Shown: piece by piece, positions 29,838 through 33,878 of the stretch | How the letters are laid out: each line of letters begins with the position of its first letter | How positions within the stretch are numbered: the stretch's first letter is position 1 | Source of the DNA: TM7 phylum sp. oral taxon 352 | Lineage (GTDB): Bacteria; Patescibacteriota; Saccharimonadia; Saccharimonadales; Saccharimonadaceae | Assembly (NCBI GenBank): GCA_007845355.1 | Contig: SDRQ01000007.1 | Span: 1-33,878, forward strand | Length of the DNA stretch: 33,878 bases | Direction: 5' to 3' | Made by a program: the position numbers and the translations under genes | Notes under the pieces: model-generated | Database searches by the model: none | The model's input: the letters and a program-made list of their open reading frames with translations, nothing else | Told to the model about the DNA's origin: nothing

Positions 29838-29914
29838 TGGAGCCGCTTCTCGGGCTCGAACCGAGGACCTACGGTTTACAAAACCGTTGCTCTAGCCAAC
29901 TGAGCTAAAGCGGC
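29838..29914 (-). tRNA. tRNA-Thr (anticodon TGT)
   Basis: 77 nt with encoded CCA. Acceptor GCCGCTT/AAGCGGC, anticodon stem ACGGT/ACCGT with loop TTTGTAA. It is 6 nt from tRNA-Tyr and probably co-transcribed with it. Confidence 0.96.
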
Positions 29915-29957
29915 AACTGAACTTATTTTATCAATTTTTTCTCTCTGTGACAAGAGT

Positions 29958-30641
29958 TTACATAACTATTTTTCGCGGTTGATGGATTTTGCGCTGTTGG
30001 CGTGGACGTGGCGTGTCGGCTTTCTTTGATGATGCCGTCGGAGTTAGCATTTTTGTAGCTTTCTTACGTAATTCTTCAGCCAGTTCGGTCTGTCCAGCAT
30101 TGTCATATGCTTCCGCTAAAATCTTCAACGTCTGAGGAATCGGCTCTAATTCGACAGCCTTTTCCAATGCATTAATAACCTTTTTCGTATTCCCTATTTT
30201 TTCCTGAACCTTGGCGTAGGCAATGTAGCGTGCTGCCAAATCATCTTCCATTTCCAGTGCCTGCTCGAATGCTAGCGACGCCTTCTCGTAATTCTCTGTT
30301 TCGTAATAAATTAAGCCGACATTATGAAGACTGGAGGCGCTTGGTTCCAAACTCTGGGCAATCTCAAAACACTCGATGGCGTCTTTGTATGCGCGCTGCT
30401 TAGCATATAAAATTCCCAAACGGTTGTATGCTGTGGCGTTTTTCTCGTCGACTCGCAAAATTGTCAATAAAGCCTTTTCTGCTCGCAGATATTTATTTTC
30501 ACGAATCGATTCTTGGGCAATTTCCCACAATTGATCAAGTTTATTAGTAATCTTAGTTGGCAGATCGCCAGTTTCTTTAATTGACGGATGATAAAAAATC
30601 GCCCAAATCATTAAAATCAGAATGAGGAGTAATCCAAACAT
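29958..30641 (-). CDS. membrane-anchored TPR protein
   Basis: Protein of 227 aa with one N-terminal membrane helix (about residues 2-19) and three to five tetratricopeptide repeats between residues 45 and 195 (AYNRLGILYAKQRAYKDAIECF, SSLHNVGLIYYETENYEKAS, AKVQEKIGNTKKVINALEKA). The tail (about residues 200-227) is Arg/Lys/Pro-rich. TPRs mediate protein contacts, probably on the cytoplasmic side. The ATG is 9 nt after TGATATAAT, whose box overlaps the holB stop codon, so it can be transcribed alone as well as with holB. Confidence 0.85.
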   Translation of the reverse strand: MFGLLLILILMIWAIFYHPSIKETGDLPTKITNKLDQLWEIAQESIRENKYLRAEKALLTILRVDEKNATAYNRLGILYAKQRAYKDAIECFEIAQSLEPSASSLHNVGLIYYETENYEKASLAFEQALEMEDDLAARYIAYAKVQEKIGNTKKVINALEKAVELEPIPQTLKILAEAYDNAGQTELAEELRKKATKMLTPTASSKKADTPRPRQQRKIHQPRKIVM

Positions 30642-30650
30642 ATCTATACT

Positions 30651-30659
30651 ATTATATCA
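30651..30659 (-). promoter_or_regulatory. extended -10 promoter of the TPR gene
   Basis: TGATATAAT, overlapping the holB stop codon and 9 nt before the ATG. Confidence 0.6.
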
Positions 30660-31461
30660 CAAGTTGCGTCAGCGCCAGCCTGACGTTGGCGTTGGATTTT
30701 AACGCGCTCGCAACGGAGGTGGTTTTTTCAAGTTGCTCTTCAAGCGACGGATTCATCCCGTGAGATAAAGCCTGAAAGCGAATCATATTCACTATAATAT
30801 CCGTTAGTGATATCGCTTTTTGGCGGTCAGAAAAGTATTTGGCGAGATTCTTAAACGCGTCGTATTCCTGATTCGTGGCTAAAATTTGCTTTGCGTCGGT
30901 GGCTAATTGGCGATATTCGGCGAATTTTTCTGGATTTTCCGCCAACTCTTTAATCAACAATGGTCGCCCAGCCGCGAGGAAAAGAATTTGCTGGCTGGAA
31001 GCTGGGTCTAGATTGTACTTTTCAAGCAGTTTTTTATCCTGGGCGGATGTCGTTTTATGAAGCGTCAACGTCTGGCAACGAGATCTAACAGTGTCAAGCA
31101 TCAACTTCGGGTTTTTCGCAACAAGGATAAAATTGGTATTTTTATTCGGTTCTTCCAACGCTTTCAGGAATGCATTTTGCGACGGCTCGGTCATTGAATC
31201 AGCTTCGTCAATGATAATAACTCGACGATTTATGGCGTAAGTTCGAAGCATAGAGATGAGCTCGCGGATTTGATCGACAGATATGGTCTGCTTTTCTGGA
31301 AGCGGTTTCAGATGAAAAGTATCACTATTTTTTGCTAACATTTGAGCTACGCCCAGCCCATCAAGCCCATAATCTGCAATCACCAAAAGTGCGTGCGGCA
31401 ATTGCGATGAAATCTGGCTAATTTTTTGAGCATCTCGAGCGGATATAATCACTTCAGACAT
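30652..31461 (-). CDS. holB: DNA polymerase III delta-prime-like clamp-loader subunit
   Basis: Clamp-loader subunit, 269 aa. The Walker A position reads ADYGLDGLGVAQMLA and cannot bind ATP, as is normal for delta-prime. RVIIIDEADSMTEPSQNAFLKALEEPN is the Walker B/sensor region, and the SRC motif that provides the trans arginine finger is in TVRSRCQTLTL. The C-terminal helical domain is diverged. It starts immediately at the rluD-like stop (TAGATG) with AGAGGAT upstream. A second clamp-loader gene, dnaX, is at 9661. Confidence 0.88.
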   Translation of the reverse strand: MSEVIISARDAQKISQISSQLPHALLVIADYGLDGLGVAQMLAKNSDTFHLKPLPEKQTISVDQIRELISMLRTYAINRRVIIIDEADSMTEPSQNAFLKALEEPNKNTNFILVAKNPKLMLDTVRSRCQTLTLHKTTSAQDKKLLEKYNLDPASSQQILFLAAGRPLLIKELAENPEKFAEYRQLATDAKQILATNQEYDAFKNLAKYFSDRQKAISLTDIIVNMIRFQALSHGMNPSLEEQLEKTTSVASALKSNANVRLALTQLVI

Positions 31462-32607
31462 CTATAAATCCTCTGGGAAGAATTTCTTGAATTCGTCAGG
31501 AATTGCGGCTTCAAAAACTTTTCTCTCGCCAGACGGCAAAGTTATTTCTAATTTTTGAGCATGCAACATCATACGGCAATCCGAAGACTTTCCATAAACT
31601 CGATCGCCGAGAATTGGAGCATTCAAATGAGCCAAATGGACGCGCAATTGATGAGTTCGACCAGTGGTCGGCTTCAGTTCCACGAGCGACTGAGTATCAT
31701 TTTCCGCCAAAACATGGTAAGTCGTCTGAGCTGGCTTCCCATTCGGATCTATACGAAAAGTGCTCGGCGCTGAAGGATTGCGACCAATTGGCAGGTCGAT
31801 TTTTGCGGCATTCAACTTTGGTTTACCATCGGTTACTGCTATGTAGGTTTTCTTGGCGGTTCGTTCGGCAAATTGCCTCTGTAGATGCGCGGCAGATTCT
31901 GGGTTTTTGGCGATAATCAGTAGTCCTGAGGTGTCGCGGTCAAGTCTGTGAACAATTCCCGGTCGATCAGTATCCGTCGCAAACGAAGTCTTCGGACGAA
32001 TTATTTCCGCGACCGTCGGTTCATCAGAAAGTCCGCCCTTCGCGTGCGTCAATAGTCCGCTTGGTTTATTAACGACAATCACATCGTCATCCTCGTATAA
32101 AATCGGCAAATCAACGTCCACTTGCTCTTTTTCTGGCAAATTAAGCGCAATCTCATCAGTTTCATCAACCTCAAACTTCGGCGTTGTCGCGACTTTACTA
32201 TTGACCGAAACGTATCCAGCTTTTATGTATTTTTGCCAAAGACTTCGGGAAATTGTCGTGTCAAATTTGGTCGATAAATAAATATCCAAGCGCACCTTAG
32301 TTGGCGAAATTTTGAACATTATGACATATTTTCCCTGGAACGGCGTTTCGATAAATTCTGGATCTAGTGGATTCGGTAAAATCTCGGCATTATCTGGTTT
32401 TTCCGTCCACAATTCGTCAATGGACTCTTCGTCGACAATCGAACCGTAAAGCAGTGCAAAATGCTGCTTGTTCAAAATAAATTCCGCAAAAACATGAGAT
32501 TTGTCCGTTTGAATTTCTAGCCGACGCAGTGCCTTAACTGGCGTATTGTCGTCCGCTAATTTGTACAATCTAGCTATTTTCAGCACTGTCCGAGGTAATA
32601 TTTTCAC
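31462..32607 (-). CDS. RluD/RluA-family pseudouridine synthase with N-terminal extension
   Basis: Isomerises uridine to pseudouridine in large-subunit rRNA (RluD subgroup likely), 381 aa. Residues 1-105 form an extension of unknown function (ALRRLEIQTDKSHVFAEFIL, HFALLYGSIVDEESIDELW). It is followed by an S4 domain (VRLDIYLSTKF..ISRSLWQKYIKAGYVSVN) and the catalytic domain with IVHRLDRDTSGLLIIAKN (catalytic Asp), KPTTGRTHQLRVHLA and ILGDRVYG. GTG start with GGGAG 8 nt upstream, 12 nt after trpS. Confidence 0.92.
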   Translation of the reverse strand: MKILPRTVLKIARLYKLADDNTPVKALRRLEIQTDKSHVFAEFILNKQHFALLYGSIVDEESIDELWTEKPDNAEILPNPLDPEFIETPFQGKYVIMFKISPTKVRLDIYLSTKFDTTISRSLWQKYIKAGYVSVNSKVATTPKFEVDETDEIALNLPEKEQVDVDLPILYEDDDVIVVNKPSGLLTHAKGGLSDEPTVAEIIRPKTSFATDTDRPGIVHRLDRDTSGLLIIAKNPESAAHLQRQFAERTAKKTYIAVTDGKPKLNAAKIDLPIGRNPSAPSTFRIDPNGKPAQTTYHVLAENDTQSLVELKPTTGRTHQLRVHLAHLNAPILGDRVYGKSSDCRMMLHAQKLEITLPSGERKVFEAAIPDEFKKFFPEDL

Positions 32608-32619
32608 GCGATTTGCTCC

Positions 32620-33672
32620 CTATTTTCGAAGCCCTACAGCTTTTTGAACGCGATACAAAGTTTCATTAGCGACGACATTCATATCTTTTTCACTGGAAGC
32701 CAGCTTTTCTTCAATTGCTCGCTCATCAACCGCCGCAAGCCGATTCTGGAAATTCTCCAAAAATTCCGCAACTTCGTCAGCCACGATTCGCTTGAAATCG
32801 CCATAACGATCCATACCGAAGTACTCGTTGGCGGTCTTCTCCAGAGTAACTTCCCCGTCAGCGTCTTGTCGAACCAGAGTCAAAATCTCCAGTAAATTAG
32901 AAATTCCCGGCTGATTTTCCTTGTCGTATTGAACTTTGCCAATTGAATCTGTTGTTGCGCTCATTATTTTCTTATGTGCCGATTTTGGATCGTCAGAAAG
33001 GAAGATAATTCCCTTGCCGCTCTCGTCAGATTTGCTCATTTTCTTCGCTGGATTCACTAGATCTTTAATCCTCAATCCTTGATCTTTTCCGAAGAATTGA
33101 TGTTGCTGAATTACGGGTTTTGGCACAGTGAATAGGTCGCCAAACTTACGGTTCATTCGCTCAGCAATATCACGAGTGAGCTCCAAATGCTGAGTCTGGT
33201 CGTCGCCAACTGGCACGTAAGTCGCGCCGTAAAGTAGAATGTCGGCGGCCATCAGGACGGGATAGTTAAATAGTCCGACAGAAGCGTCGCCTTTACTTCC
33301 CTTGTCCTTAAACTGTGTCATTCGACTCATCTCGCCAAATCCAGTAAAGCAATCTAAAATCCATGTTAGCTCGCTGTGAGCTGGGATATAACTTTGGCGA
33401 TATAGATGAATGGAGGGATTGTCCAGCGACAATCCAGCGGCAGTATAAACTCGAGCGTTGTTCAGGGTGCTGTCGTATAACTTACTGTGGTCAATTGGCG
33501 TCGTAAAACTGTGAAGGTCTGGGATGAATAGATTGATATCATATTCGTCCGGGCGACGTTTCGTCATGTTGATAATCGGCAAAATAGCCCCAAAGTAATT
33601 ACCTATGTGGATATTGTTGTTGGCGCGCACGCCAGTGAGAATGACGGGTTTTGATGGTTTCATTGTATTCAT
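32620..33672 (-). CDS. trpS: tryptophanyl-tRNA synthetase
   Basis: Charges tRNA-Trp, 350 aa. Class I motifs are ILTGVRANNNIHIGNYFG (HIGN as HIGH) and AKKMSKSDESG (KMSKS); ADILLYGATYVPVGDDQTQHLE is the family-typical tryptophan-site region. The first ATG (33672) has AAAGGAG 7 nt upstream and overlaps the stop of the preceding gene (TAATG). The substrate tRNA-Trp gene is at 24711. Confidence 0.97.
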   Translation of the reverse strand: MNTMKPSKPVILTGVRANNNIHIGNYFGAILPIINMTKRRPDEYDINLFIPDLHSFTTPIDHSKLYDSTLNNARVYTAAGLSLDNPSIHLYRQSYIPAHSELTWILDCFTGFGEMSRMTQFKDKGSKGDASVGLFNYPVLMAADILLYGATYVPVGDDQTQHLELTRDIAERMNRKFGDLFTVPKPVIQQHQFFGKDQGLRIKDLVNPAKKMSKSDESGKGIIFLSDDPKSAHKKIMSATTDSIGKVQYDKENQPGISNLLEILTLVRQDADGEVTLEKTANEYFGMDRYGDFKRIVADEVAEFLENFQNRLAAVDERAIEEKLASSEKDMNVVANETLYRVQKAVGLRK

Positions 33673-33878
33673 TATAACACTCCTTTGATTGTTAAGTAAC
33701 GTAATAAAATGTTCATTGGGTCAATGGTGTTTGGTTTTTCGGCGAAGGCGCAGGATAATTCGGTGCAGCCTAATAATATCGGCGGACTGCTGGGGTAATT
33801 ATTGATATAGTTTACTGCGTTTGCCTGTTCGGATTGGGCTGTTATTGGTATTTTATCCAGCGCTGCCTGAGATATTGT
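33672..33878 (-). CDS. Asp/Glu racemase family protein (partial, C-terminal part only)
   Basis: The final 68 codons of a gene whose start lies beyond the right edge. The visible part has ILLGCTELS (the second catalytic Cys of aspartate/glutamate racemases) and NTIDPMNILLRYL. Aspartate racemase-like is more likely than MurI, but the fragment is too short to decide. Its TAA overlaps the trpS ATG, so it is first in, or part of, the trpS-rluD-like-holB operon. Confidence 0.65.
   Translation of the reverse strand, partial: TISQAALDKIPITAQSEQANAVNYINNYPSSPPILLGCTELSCAFAEKPNTIDPMNILLRYLTIKGVL

Noticed and set aside
1-33878. CRISPR array, prophage or insertion sequence
   Set aside because: No regularly spaced repeats, no integrase, transposase or phage structural genes were found; repeats seen are hairpins or single inverted pairs.

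Overview
The window looks like chromosomal DNA of a Candidatus Saccharibacteria (TM7) or closely related Patescibacteria (CPR) organism using the standard bacterial code. The reasons are compact genes, diverged CPR-type versions of core genes (a CysRS with an HIPVHHTNE motif, a DnaX and a RecR without zinc-finger cysteines, an L1 with a long N-terminal extension), sortase-anchored surface proteins, and a WhiB-like protein and an adhesin of actinobacterial type, as expected from an epibiont of Actinobacteria. The phylum is an inference from these features, not from a phylogeny.

Layout. 1-5.8 kb: cysS (partial), an unknown helical protein with a structured leader, remnants of decayed genes, a CYTH protein, an NrnA-like DHH phosphoesterase and an LPKTG surface protein with a PKD domain. 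5.9-11.1 kb: replication and repair genes dnaX-dnaB, a GT-C-like membrane protein, ybaB-recR. 11.1-13.6 kb: a decayed gene, a two-gene unit with a DUF2335 protein, a DUF2797 protein and a CPR-type protein of unknown role. 13.8-22.1 kb: an expanded version of the secE-nusG-rplK-rplA-rplJ-rplL cluster. All six genes are on the minus strand in the ancestral order, but eno, tsaC, an unknown gene, a GC-rich LAVTG adhesin and a WhiB-like gene sit between them. 22.2-29.9 kb: histidine kinase, YgjP-like peptidase, P-loop kinase, tRNA-Trp, a GT4-GH57 alpha-glucan pair, rpmG, an ADP-ribosylglycohydrolase, tRNA-Thr(GGT), a small membrane protein, tRNA-Tyr and tRNA-Thr(TGT). 30-33.9 kb: an operon of a racemase-family gene (partial), trpS, an RluD-family pseudouridine synthase, holB and a TPR protein.

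The strongest window-wide signal is promoter architecture. Many genes have a sigma70-like -10 box (TATAAT, TACAAT or TAAAAT) only 5-10 nt before the start codon and no Shine-Dalgarno sequence. The -10 is paired either with a TTGA-type -35 at 16-18 nt or with an extended -10 TGN. These mRNAs are therefore predicted to be leaderless or nearly so. Ribosomal-protein genes, the two surface proteins and internal operon genes instead use Shine-Dalgarno sites, several behind structured leaders: the L10 leader with a terminator, a probable L1-binding leader and a hairpin before secE. Several start codons are revised here for these reasons.

No CRISPR array, rRNA gene, transposase or prophage was seen. 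The most notable items are the WhiB-like protein with one of four cluster cysteines replaced by Tyr, the adjacent actinobacterial-style adhesin, the leaderless architecture including a six-codon leaderless ORF overlapping the dnaX start, and the short inverted repeats around the unknown gene at 1345-1992.
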